Position numbers and translations under genes: made by a program
Notes under the pieces: model-generated
Told to the model about the DNA's origin: nothing
What the model saw: only the letters and a program-made list of their open reading frames with translations
Database searches by the model: none
Shown here: positions 34,382-42,928 of the stretch, piece after piece
Position numbering within the stretch: position 1 is the stretch's first letter
Layout of the letters: every line of letters starts with the position of its first letter
Assembly: GCA_027533185.1 (NCBI GenBank)
Contig: JAPZTS010000004.1
Coordinates: forward strand, 1 to 64,000
Length of the DNA: 64,000 bases
Source of the DNA: Leptospira sp.
GTDB taxonomy: Bacteria > Spirochaetota > Leptospiria > Leptospirales > Leptospiraceae
Reading direction: 5' to 3'

Positions 34382-37300
34382 ATGATGAAAGACGACAGTT
34401 TTCAAAAAGAAAAAAAGGCCCATTGGCAGTCTTATGAACTTCGCGGTACTTCGCGCGAAAAGGCACTGCAAAAACAGGAATTTTATACATCACCAGACCC
34501 TTTGATTGCAAAGATAAAGAAAGGGGATTTTGATCGTAAGACATTTTTAAAGTTCATGGGAGCATCCGTTGTGATGACAACCGTAGGTTGTATTCCAAAA
34601 CCACCGGAAAAAATTCTCCCGTACGTTGATGTCAATATTAGAAACCCAGAGACGAACCTGATCGAGGAACAATACGACTTTGTAAAACATGGTCACTCTT
34701 ACCACTATGCTTCTGTTTGTGGGGGCTGTTCCGTTGGTTGTGGGGTTCTTGTAAAAGCAAGAGACGGGAGACCACTAAAACTAGAAGGAAACCCGAGTCA
34801 CCCAATTTCCGAGGGTGCTCTTTGTGCTTCTGGACAAGCATCCATCTTTGACCTTTATGACGCAGACCGTGCAAAAGAGCCTCAAGCGATTATCGAAGGA
34901 AAACCGAAGTCTAGTGATTGGTTCGTTTTAGACAAAGACGTTAAAGAAAAGTTGGCCAATAACAAGGGTAAAACGATCATCGTTACGAAGCCTCTTTCTT
35001 CTCCAGCAACAAAGGAATTTGTAAATGAATTCTTAAAGACTGTGGGTGGCGGAAAGCATTTGGAAATCGCAATCGGTACATCCGATGATTCTATTGCGAT
35101 CGCACAAGAAAAGTCTTACGGAAAGGCAGTCCTACCAAACTATCACTTTGATAAAGCAAAAGTGATACTTTCGATTGATAGTGACTTCTTAAACCAAGTT
35201 AACTTCCATAATGATTTTGCAAAGAGAAGAGACCTCCAAGGTAACTCGAAGTCATTCAACCTTTTTGTGGCTGCTGAATCGCATCCATCGATGACAGGCT
35301 CAAATGCGGACCAACGAATTCCAATTAAGCCAGGTGACCAAAGAAAGTTTGCATTAGTCATGGCAAAGGCACTTTCCGACTTAGGTGTTGGTGGAGCAGT
35401 TGGCGTGGCTGGTATTAATGTCGAGGCCACTGCTGCAGAACTTGGAATTTCTAAAGAAGTTGTTTTAAAGACAGCAAAGGCTCTTGCTTCCGCGAAAGGT
35501 GAGTCCCTTGTCGTTGCGGGAAGTTCCCAAGCTGAAACTGCGGATGCAGTGGACCTACAAATTGCCGTTAACATGCTAAATAGTATGCTTTCCAATGACG
35601 GAAAGACTGTAGATGCAACAAATTCACTAAAAGATGGAAAAACAAACTACTCAGAAAATCTTAAGGCACTTGCAAAGGACTTAAAAGAAAGAAAGGCTGG
35701 GGTTGTTGTGCTTTTCGGTGTCAACCTGGTATACCAAACGCCGAATGGAGATGAATGGAAAAAACTCCTTCACGAGGCAGCACAAGTAGTTCAAGTATCT
35801 GACCGAGTGGATGAAACGGCTCTAGCTTCCAATTGGCTTGCTCCTGTTTCTCACTTCCTTGAGTCTTGGGGAGATAACGAATCGGTTGCGGGGATTGCAT
35901 CGATCCAACAACCAACCATACGACCGATTTTTAGCACAAGATCCTTTGAGGATATGTTGATTGCTTGGGCTGGTGGAAGTTTGTTAGGCGCAAAGGATTT
36001 GTATTCCTACCTAAAAACAAAATATTCTAAAAAAACCAATTGGGAAGACCTTCTCCGAAAGGGTGTCCTCGTTTCCGGAAATCCAAAGTCAGACAAAGGC
36101 GCAAGATCTTTCCGTGGAAATATTGCACCACTGAATCCTTCTCCAAGAGGTCTCACCGTTTCACTTTATGAAAGTACTGCAGTTGGTCTTGGAGAGAGAG
36201 CAAACAACTCCCAACTCCAAGAGCTCCCAGATCCAGTTTCTAAAGTAACTTGGGACAATTATGTAGCCATTAGTCCACAATACTCACGTTCGTCGGGGAT
36301 CAAACTCAATGATGTAGTGACGGTTACAATTGGCTCGAAAACGGTTGAGCTTCCTGCTCTTGTTCAACCAGGCCTTCATCCTGAAGCGGTAGGAATTGCT
36401 TTGGGTTACGGAAGAACATCTGTTGGTGAAATTGGAAATGGAGTAGGTAAAAATGCATTTACTCTCGCTTCTGAATCGAATGCTGGTTTTGTATATTCTG
36501 GATTGGAAGTAACCCTTTCTCCAACTGGAAAAAAATACAAACTCGCAACGACACAAGACCACCATATGATGAGTCCTGGAGTAATGATGGGCGTAGAGTG
36601 GAAGGAAAGACCACTAATCATATCTGCAAAACTCCAAGAGTTCTCAAAAAATCCAAGCGCCAATATACCTGAGCCTGAGATCCCTAAGATTCTCGTTGAT
36701 GGCAAACTAACGCGCGCTCAGGGAGCGAATGCTCCTTCTGATCAGCCAGGTAGCCAATTCTCCTACCCAGGTTACAAATGGGGTATGGCAGTGGATCTGA
36801 CATCTTGTTCGGGTTGTGGTGCATGCGTTGTTGCTTGTAATATTGAAAACAACGTACCTATGGTGGGTCGTGATGAAGTTCGAATGGGTCGAGAGATGCA
36901 TTGGCTTCGTATTGATAGATACTATATAGGAGATCCTGAAAAACCAGAGTCTCTTGAGATCGCTCACCAACCTTTGATGTGCCAACATTGTGACAACGCT
37001 CCTTGCGAGACGGTTTGTCCTGTGGCTGCAACAGTTCATAGCTCGGAAGGAACCAACGATATGGTTTACAACCGATGCGTGGGAACCCGTTACTGTTCCA
37101 ACAATTGTCCTTACAAAGTTCGAAGGTTCAATTGGCTCGAACATTGGAACGAACACAGTCTACTCGGTGAGAGTAACTATACTTTCAAAGCTCGTCCTCC
37201 GCGTAACCTTGGTCTAAACCCAGAAGTTACCGTTCGCTCCAGAGGGGTTATGGAAAAATGTAACTTCTGTGCGTCCCGTGTTGCTGAGAAAAAAATCGCA

Positions 37301-37513
37301 GCGAAAAACGAAGGTCGAACCATTCGAGACGGTGAAGTGCAGTCGGCTTGTCAGCAAACATGTCCATCAGGTGCGATTGTTTTCGGTAATGTAAACGATC
37401 CAGAATCAAAGGTAGCAAAACTCTTAAAAGATCCAAGATCTTATAAGTTATTGGAATACTTGAACATCGGACCAGCAGTTAGCTATCTAACTCGCGTTCG
37501 TAACGAAGTGTAA
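34382..37513 (+). CDS. actB: Alternative complex III, ActB (molybdopterin-like + Fe-S)
   Basis: 1043 aa fusion of a molybdopterin-oxidoreductase-like domain (residues 1-770) with a four-cluster ferredoxin domain (800-1043: CSGCGACVVAC, CQHCDNAPCETVC, CVGTRYCSNNC, CNFC and CQQTCPSGA). The N-terminal FDRKTFLKFMGASVVMTTVG is a single-Arg variant of the TAT signal as in other ActB proteins. The Mo-like domain keeps a CxxCxxxC set (CGGCSVGC near residue 112) with a fourth Cys in GALCASGQA, discussed in the findings. Peripheral periplasmic subunit of ACIII. Confidence 0.94.
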   Translation: MMKDDSFQKEKKAHWQSYELRGTSREKALQKQEFYTSPDPLIAKIKKGDFDRKTFLKFMGASVVMTTVGCIPKPPEKILPYVDVNIRNPETNLIEEQYDFVKHGHSYHYASVCGGCSVGCGVLVKARDGRPLKLEGNPSHPISEGALCASGQASIFDLYDADRAKEPQAIIEGKPKSSDWFVLDKDVKEKLANNKGKTIIVTKPLSSPATKEFVNEFLKTVGGGKHLEIAIGTSDDSIAIAQEKSYGKAVLPNYHFDKAKVILSIDSDFLNQVNFHNDFAKRRDLQGNSKSFNLFVAAESHPSMTGSNADQRIPIKPGDQRKFALVMAKALSDLGVGGAVGVAGINVEATAAELGISKEVVLKTAKALASAKGESLVVAGSSQAETADAVDLQIAVNMLNSMLSNDGKTVDATNSLKDGKTNYSENLKALAKDLKERKAGVVVLFGVNLVYQTPNGDEWKKLLHEAAQVVQVSDRVDETALASNWLAPVSHFLESWGDNESVAGIASIQQPTIRPIFSTRSFEDMLIAWAGGSLLGAKDLYSYLKTKYSKKTNWEDLLRKGVLVSGNPKSDKGARSFRGNIAPLNPSPRGLTVSLYESTAVGLGERANNSQLQELPDPVSKVTWDNYVAISPQYSRSSGIKLNDVVTVTIGSKTVELPALVQPGLHPEAVGIALGYGRTSVGEIGNGVGKNAFTLASESNAGFVYSGLEVTLSPTGKKYKLATTQDHHMMSPGVMMGVEWKERPLIISAKLQEFSKNPSANIPEPEIPKILVDGKLTRAQGANAPSDQPGSQFSYPGYKWGMAVDLTSCSGCGACVVACNIENNVPMVGRDEVRMGREMHWLRIDRYYIGDPEKPESLEIAHQPLMCQHCDNAPCETVCPVAATVHSSEGTNDMVYNRCVGTRYCSNNCPYKVRRFNWLEHWNEHSLLGESNYTFKARPPRNLGLNPEVTVRSRGVMEKCNFCASRVAEKKIAAKNEGRTIRDGEVQSACQQTCPSGAIVFGNVNDPESKVAKLLKDPRSYKLLEYLNIGPAVSYLTRVRNEV

Positions 37514-37528
37514 TAGGGAGAACTAAAA

Positions 37529-38902
37529 ATGTCACTGGCACAAGCAGTTCGAGAAAAATTGGACATCCCCGACCTGGTAACAGGCGGGAAGTCGTTAAAG
37601 GATGTCACTTCAGACATTGCAACTCCCAATGAGGCGTTTCCAACCAGACTTTGGTGGAATACCTTTTCTTTGGTTTTGACAATCACTCTGATTGACGTTG
37701 CCATTATTGGTTATTTGTTTTACGAAGGCCTCTATTTACTCGGGATCAACAACCCTGTGGGTTGGGGATTTTTCGTAGTTAACTTCGTATTTTGGATTGG
37801 TATCGGTCACGCTGGAACTTTGATTTCTGCGGTTTTGTTCCTTTTCCGACAAGGTTGGAGAACCGGAATTAACCGTGCCGCGGAAGCGATGACGATTTTT
37901 GCCGTGTTAGTTGCTGCATCGAACCTGATCCTACACGTAGGTCGTCCATGGGTGGGCTTTTGGCTTTTCCCCTATCCGAATGAGAGGGGTCCCCTCTGGG
38001 TGAACTTCCGATCCCCTCTGATTTGGGATACGTTTGCCGTTTCTACCTATCTATCTATCTCACTCGTGTTTTGGTATCTAGGTCTCATTCCTGACCTCGC
38101 AACCCTTCGCGACCGTGCAACTGAAACTTGGAGAAAGAATCTCTATAATATCCTTGCATTCGGATGGGTTGGTTCTGCGAGGTCTTGGTCCCACCTAGAG
38201 ATCGTATCCATGATCCTTGCCGCTCTATCAACACCTCTCGTTCTTTCGGTTCACACCATCGTATCCTTTGACTTTGCTGTATCCATCCTTCCTGGATGGC
38301 ACACAACAATCTTCCCACCATACTTTGTGGCAGGGGCGATCTTCTCTGGATTTGCCATGGTTGTTACTCTTATGGTAATCGCAAGGGAGGTTTTCAATCT
38401 TAAGAACTACATCACGATGAAACACTTGGACAACATGAATAAAATCATGATGGTAACGGGTCTCATCGTTGGTCTCGCGTATGGAACAGAGTTCTTTATC
38501 GCTTGGTATTCTGGAAACGAATACGAAGGATTTGCATTCTGGAACAGAGCTTTCGGTCCATACGGTTGGGCATACTTTGTGATGATTTCTTGTAACGTTC
38601 TTTCACCACAAGTATTCTGGTTCCGTAAGCTCCGCTACAATATTCCTGTGATGTTCATTGCATCTCTAGTGGTGAACGTGGGAATGTGGTTTGAACGATT
38701 TGTGATTATGATGACTCTCAATCGTGACTTTCTCCCATCTAGCTGGGCGATGTATACGCCGACTGTATTCGATTATGCGATGCTAATCGGAACGTTCGGA
38801 ATCTTCTTTACTCTTTTCCTTCTCTGGTGTCGAATTATGCCAGTGATCGCTATTGCGGAAGTGAAGACGGTAATGCCACAAAAAGAAGGAGCACACCACT
38901 AA
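37529..38902 (+). CDS. actC: Alternative complex III, ActC (NrfD-like membrane subunit)
   Basis: Polytopic membrane protein of the NrfD/PsrC family, 457 aa, about ten helices. [25 protein letters not shown] and [14 protein letters not shown] in the first helices and [15 protein letters not shown] further on match the quinol-site region of ActC. It is 15 bp after actB and 1 bp before actD, with GGGAG upstream. Role: quinol oxidation and possibly proton movement. Confidence 0.94.
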   Translation: MSLAQAVREKLDIPDLVTGGKSLKDVTSDIATPNEAFPTRLWWNTFSLVLTITLIDVAIIGYLFYEGLYLLGINNPVGWGFFVVNFVFWIGIGHAGTLISAVLFLFRQGWRTGINRAAEAMTIFAVLVAASNLILHVGRPWVGFWLFPYPNERGPLWVNFRSPLIWDTFAVSTYLSISLVFWYLGLIPDLATLRDRATETWRKNLYNILAFGWVGSARSWSHLEIVSMILAALSTPLVLSVHTIVSFDFAVSILPGWHTTIFPPYFVAGAIFSGFAMVVTLMVIAREVFNLKNYITMKHLDNMNKIMMVTGLIVGLAYGTEFFIAWYSGNEYEGFAFWNRAFGPYGWAYFVMISCNVLSPQVFWFRKLRYNIPVMFIASLVVNVGMWFERFVIMMTLNRDFLPSSWAMYTPTVFDYAMLIGTFGIFFTLFLLWCRIMPVIAIAEVKTVMPQKEGAHH

Positions 38903-38903
38903 G

Positions 38904-39470
38904 ATGTATCTTCCTAAATTAGAACAATTTCATAAATACAAAGAGATGGACGAAGGAGTGCTCGGCATTTTTGAAACGCCCGAAGCGATCATGTCGGCTG
39001 CTGAAAAGACAAAAGAAAAAAACTATACAGGTTTTGATTGCCTACTTCCTTACCCTGTGCACGGAATCGATGAGGCTATGGGTACACCTCGTTCGGGACT
39101 TCCTTGGATTACTTTTTTTGCAGGACTCTTTGGATGTACAATTGGAATCCTCTTTCAATACCTAACACATGCATACGATTGGCCCCTCAATATTTCAGGA
39201 AAAGCATTGAATGCATGGTTCGCCTACATGCCCATTATCTTTGAACTTACGGTGTTTTCAGCAGGGATCTATACAGTGGTTGCACTTATTTTTCTCTGTG
39301 GGATGCCCAAAGGATCAAGAAGGATCCTCCACCCCGATCTGACATCACACAAGTTTGGTCTTTGGATCCCCAAATCAGCTCCTGGCTATAACGAATCAGA
39401 CGTTGTATCTTTTGTGAAAAGTTTAGGCGGTAGCGAAGTGACTGTTGTGAAGCCGGAGAACCAAAAATGA
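38904..39470 (+). CDS. actD: Alternative complex III, ActD
   Basis: 188 aa with an N-terminal cytoplasmic alpha/beta part (GIFETPEAIMSAAEKTKEK; FDCLLPYPVHGIDEAMG) and two membrane helices (LPWITFFAGLFGCTIGILFQYL; PIIFELTVFSAGIYTVVALIFLCGM), then a C-terminal tail. This is the family's standard plan (DUF3341). The stop overlaps actE by 4 bp. Confidence 0.93.
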   Translation: MYLPKLEQFHKYKEMDEGVLGIFETPEAIMSAAEKTKEKNYTGFDCLLPYPVHGIDEAMGTPRSGLPWITFFAGLFGCTIGILFQYLTHAYDWPLNISGKALNAWFAYMPIIFELTVFSAGIYTVVALIFLCGMPKGSRRILHPDLTSHKFGLWIPKSAPGYNESDVVSFVKSLGGSEVTVVKPENQK

Positions 39471-40054
39471 TAAAAACAAGTTTCCGCATAAGCATATTCG
39501 CAACTTTTCTTTTTTTAGCGAATTGCGATTACAAAACTCCCGTTTGGGAATACTTTCCCAATATGTATGATTCACCTGCAAGGGAAGCTCAGGAAGATGA
39601 TTCCTTTTCTAAAAACGGTTCCTCATCTCGGATTCCACCGAAAGGTGCTATACCTATTGGATATTTCCCGTATCCGTATACAGATTACGTAACTCCTGAC
39701 AATCTACCGGGAGCAGATAAGGGACTAAAGAATCCTATCGCAAAAGCGAATTTAGGCGACTTGATGATTGGAGAAAAGCGATACCAAACATATTGCACTC
39801 CCTGTCATGGTGTTCGAGGTTTAGGAAACGGAACTGTTGTTGGTCCGGCTCCAAGATTCCAACAATCGCCTCCAAGCGTCGTCTCAGAAAAGATTCGCGG
39901 TTGGTCCGATGGGCAAATCTATCATATCATTACCATGGGTCGTGGACTTATGGGAAGTTATGCTTACCAAATTGAACCAGAAGACAGATGGAAGCTCATT
40001 GCTTACATTCGTAAACTGCAAGAATACGAAGTTCAAAATAAAAAGGCGAACTAG
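39467..40054 (+). CDS. actE: Alternative complex III, ActE monohaem cytochrome c lipoprotein
   Basis: The signal peptide ends FLFLANC (lipobox LANC), so it is membrane-anchored by lipid. One CTPCH haem site near residue 110, with HIITMGRGLMGSY supplying the Met ligand. 195 aa. This is the electron exit or relay subunit. ATGA overlap with actD. Confidence 0.93.
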   Translation: MIKTSFRISIFATFLFLANCDYKTPVWEYFPNMYDSPAREAQEDDSFSKNGSSSRIPPKGAIPIGYFPYPYTDYVTPDNLPGADKGLKNPIAKANLGDLMIGEKRYQTYCTPCHGVRGLGNGTVVGPAPRFQQSPPSVVSEKIRGWSDGQIYHIITMGRGLMGSYAYQIEPEDRWKLIAYIRKLQEYEVQNKKAN

Positions 40055-40062
40055 GGGAAATT

Positions 40063-41313
40063 ATGGGCGCAAATCATACACGCACGCTTGACGAAAAAAA
40101 ACTTCAATTCAAACTCCCCGCTTCCTTGCGCAATGGACTCATTGCCATGATCGGAATAGGAGTCGTTAGTTTCCTAATTGCATTTTTAGGTTTCGGTCAT
40201 GAGACATCTAGACATATGGATGCTTCAGGCCATTTTCATCACACGAATTTAGGATACCATGTTTTACTTGTGGCAACCTACATCGTGATTGGACTTTCCA
40301 TTACGGGAATATTTTTCACAGCCATCCAGCACTTAACTGGTTCTCATTGGTCTGTTACCGTTCGACGTTTGTTTGAAACTTACGGACTCTTTGCACCGGT
40401 AGCTGGCCTTCTACTTGTGGGAGTCATTTTTGGGATGCACGATCTCTACGAGTGGGCGGATGCGACTGTAAGGGAAAATGACCATTTGATCCACCACAAA
40501 GCCGGTTACTTAAATCCAACTGCTTTTGTGATACGGATCGTCCTTTTCATTGGAGTATGGAGCATCTTTGCGTATCTATTCCATGGAAAGTCTGTTTCTC
40601 AGGACAAGGACAAGTCAGTAGACACAACAAAAACCTTAGCAAAATTATCTGGTGGGTTTATCCTATTTTTTGCACTTTCTTGGTGTTTGATGTCTTTTGA
40701 CCTCCTCATGTCGCTTTCCCCGCACTGGTTTTCCACTATGTTTGGTGTATACGCTTTTGCAGGAGCTTTCCAGACTTCTTTGGCATCCTACTTACTCGTA
40801 ATCGCAATTCTTAAGAAAAATGGTTTTTACGGGGATGCAGTGAACGAAAACCACTTCCACGACATTGCTAAATTTCTTTTGGGGATGACTACGTTTTGGG
40901 CTTATGTCGGATTCTCTCAGTTTATGTTGATTTGGTATGCTAATATTCCTGAGGAAACTTTCTTTTATGAAATGAGAATGACAGGCGGTTGGGGTTATAC
41001 AACTCTCGCTCTTCCTTTTGTGAAGTTCATCATTCCATTCCTTCTTCTTTTAAATCGGCCGAACAAACGCAACTTAGATTTCTTGTGGAAACTTGCAGTT
41101 TGGATATTGGTAGTTCAAACATTTGAATTGTTTTGGTTGGTTTTTCCTGCAAATTTTGAAAAATTTTCGCTCCTCCATATGGCTTTGGCATTTGGTGGAA
41201 CGATCGGAACATTAGGACTTTTTGGACTCTTTGTCTTTAAAAAGCTCGAAAAGCACAGCTTAGTTGCTGTTGGAGATCCAAGACTTCCTGAATGTCTGGG
41301 TCACCACCAATAA
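40063..41313 (+). CDS. actF: Alternative complex III, ActF membrane subunit
   Basis: 416 aa, about ten helices, similar in plan to ActC. Conserved pieces: WSVTVRRLFETYGLFAPVAG, YLNPTAFVIR, DLLMSLSPHWFSTMFGVYAFAGA, FLLGMTTFWAYVGFSQFMLIWYANIPEE. Completes the ACIII operon. The following lipoprotein gene starts 13 bp later with its own AAGGAG. Confidence 0.93.
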   Translation: MGANHTRTLDEKKLQFKLPASLRNGLIAMIGIGVVSFLIAFLGFGHETSRHMDASGHFHHTNLGYHVLLVATYIVIGLSITGIFFTAIQHLTGSHWSVTVRRLFETYGLFAPVAGLLLVGVIFGMHDLYEWADATVRENDHLIHHKAGYLNPTAFVIRIVLFIGVWSIFAYLFHGKSVSQDKDKSVDTTKTLAKLSGGFILFFALSWCLMSFDLLMSLSPHWFSTMFGVYAFAGAFQTSLASYLLVIAILKKNGFYGDAVNENHFHDIAKFLLGMTTFWAYVGFSQFMLIWYANIPEETFFYEMRMTGGWGYTTLALPFVKFIIPFLLLLNRPNKRNLDFLWKLAVWILVVQTFELFWLVFPANFEKFSLLHMALAFGGTIGTLGLFGLFVFKKLEKHSLVAVGDPRLPECLGHHQ

Positions 41314-41326
41314 AAAGGAGTCTTTA

Positions 41327-41839
41327 GTGAAACAGATAGTTATAATAATTCTTGCTTCTTTCAGTGTATTCAATTGTTCGAAGAATGCGGAGGTTACTTG
41401 GAGTAAACTCTGTGATGCAAAAACGAATAAAGCATCCATAGATTTTACCGTTCCATTGTATTCGGAAGCAGATGTAAATTCAAAAGTTGCTGAGTTTGTT
41501 CCCGTAGGAACAGTAGTAAAAATCTTCAATGCTCGAAACCATAATGTTTGGGCCCCTAAATATTTTATTCGTGTTCAAACTGCGAACAATGAAGGATACA
41601 TGAATCCTAAATGTTTGGTGGCAAATCAAGATCCCGAAAATAGTGTGTGGCGTTACAGCAAAGGACTTGTAAAAGAGTATGAATACTTTTATGATCCAAA
41701 CGATAAAGAACACTACCCTCGAGGATACGAATATGGTTCTTTAAAGGATCTCCCAAAAGACAAAATCCCTTTGGCAGAGCTTTCTAAAGGATTGGAAGAA
41801 GTTCCCTATACAGATAAAAATGTATTAAAACAAAACTAA
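41327..41839 (+). CDS. SH3-like lipoprotein at the end of the act operon
   Basis: Signal peptide MKQIVIIILASFSVFNC with lipobox VFNC (Cys 17). The body has a bacterial-SH3-like pattern (VPLYSEADVNSKVAEFVPVGTVVKIF, then YFIRVQTANNEGYMNPKCL). The GTG at 41327 has AAGGAG six bases upstream; the frame is open further 5' inside actF but that is not the start. 170 aa. The operon position suggests an accessory of ACIII, but no known function is claimed. A strong terminator follows. Confidence 0.78.
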   Translation: MKQIVIIILASFSVFNCSKNAEVTWSKLCDAKTNKASIDFTVPLYSEADVNSKVAEFVPVGTVVKIFNARNHNVWAPKYFIRVQTANNEGYMNPKCLVANQDPENSVWRYSKGLVKEYEYFYDPNDKEHYPRGYEYGSLKDLPKDKIPLAELSKGLEEVPYTDKNVLKQN

Positions 41840-41898
41840 TGTAATTTTATCTTTAGGCTTTCGTATTTTGCATGCGATATTCTAAAGTGAAAAAAAGA

Positions 41899-41930
41899 GG
41901 GATTCAGTCTAATCTGAGTCCCTTTTTTTT
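41899..41930 (+). terminator. Intrinsic terminator of the act operon
   Basis: GGGATTCAG (41899-41907) pairs with CTGAGTCCC (41914-41922), nine pairs with one G-T, loop of six, then eight T. It is preceded by an A-rich stretch, so it may work in both directions. Ends 8 bp before the next ATG. Confidence 0.88.
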
Positions 41931-41938
41931 ATGATAAG

Positions 41939-42241
41939 ATGATTCTAGAAGTAGCGATATTAGATATTCTTCCAGGGACCGATGCAAAGTATTTAGATGC
42001 CTTTGAAAAGGCATCGCCTCTCATTGCAGAGATCCCGGGCTATATCAGCCATACTTTGAAAAAATGTATGGAAAGGGACTCACGTTACTTGCTTCTTGTC
42101 CAGTGGGAAACATTAGAAGATGATACGATAGGATTTCGAACTTCTCCTCAATATGATGAATGGAAAAATCTTCTACATCATTTTTATGATCCTCATCCTA
42201 TTGTAGAACACTACGAAACCTTATTTCCCATATCCACTTGA
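41939..42241 (+). CDS. Antibiotic biosynthesis monooxygenase (ABM) fold protein
   Basis: 100 aa single ferredoxin-like domain: LEVAILDILPGTDAKYLDAFEKASPLI, then GYISHTLKKCMERDSRYLLLVQWETLED and FRTSPQYDEW. It matches small ABM-family proteins (YgiN and HmoA relatives), which act as quinol monooxygenases or haem-degrading enzymes. It has no His pair diagnostic for haem. Starts directly after the act terminator. Confidence 0.85.
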   Translation: MILEVAILDILPGTDAKYLDAFEKASPLIAEIPGYISHTLKKCMERDSRYLLLVQWETLEDDTIGFRTSPQYDEWKNLLHHFYDPHPIVEHYETLFPIST

Positions 42242-42273
42242 CAATTTCATTTCTCTAAGCGATACTTCCTCGC

Positions 42274-42927
42274 ATGGGTCAAAAACGTGCCATTGCCACT
42301 TCCGCTTCGGAAGAACGTCTAGAAAAACTACTCGAAGAAAGACTGAAATCCGGAGCAGACCAAGACTTTATTGACAAACGGATCTGGGATTTGTTTGGAG
42401 AAACTTGGTGTGTAATGTTCACCGACCTGTCAGGGTTTTCCAGAGGTGTTGCAAAATTTGGAATTATCCATTTTCTACAAACAATCTATGAATCCCACAG
42501 GATCTTGATTCCTGTTTTGGATGAACATGATGGAATTTTATTGAAAGACGAAGGTGATAGCCTAATGGTCCTCTTTCGAAATACGAATAAAGCCTTACAA
42601 TGTGCTATCCATATGCAGAAGATTTGTAAGAAGTATAATGAAAACAGAGCCTTAGAAGAACAGATTTTGCTTTGTGTAGGTCTGGGTTTCGGTAAAATTT
42701 TGAAGATTGGTGATACCGACGTGTTTGGCGCAGAGGTGAATGCAGCATCCAAGTTAGGTGAGGATACTGCAAAAGCATGGGAGATCCTTGTAACAGGAGC
42801 CGTTAAAGAGAATGCAGATGAAACTACTGATTTTGATTTTGAACCGATCGATGATGTTCCATCAGGTTCGGAGTCTGCATTTAAATTGGTTTACACTTTG
42901 GATGATCCAAAATGGGTGATATTATAA
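42274..42927 (+). CDS. Class III nucleotidyl cyclase domain protein
   Basis: 217 aa cytoplasmic protein consisting of one cyclase homology domain. Metal-binding Asp in WCVMFTDLSGFSRG; LLKDEGDSLMVLF gives the adenine-selecting-type Lys and the second metal Asp; VFGAEVNAASKLGED holds the transition-state Asn, with Lys where Arg is more common. Likely an adenylate cyclase or degenerate relative. The N-terminal helix EERLEKLLEERLKSGADQDF may be a dimer linker. Convergent with the helicase gene, leaving a single base between stops. Confidence 0.8.
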   Translation: MGQKRAIATSASEERLEKLLEERLKSGADQDFIDKRIWDLFGETWCVMFTDLSGFSRGVAKFGIIHFLQTIYESHRILIPVLDEHDGILLKDEGDSLMVLFRNTNKALQCAIHMQKICKKYNENRALEEQILLCVGLGFGKILKIGDTDVFGAEVNAASKLGEDTAKAWEILVTGAVKENADETTDFDFEPIDDVPSGSESAFKLVYTLDDPKWVIL

Positions 42928-42928
42928 A

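Noticed and set aside
36707..37156. 149-codon minus-strand frame inside actB
   Set aside because: Reverse complement of the Cys/His-rich ferredoxin region of actB; shadow frame.
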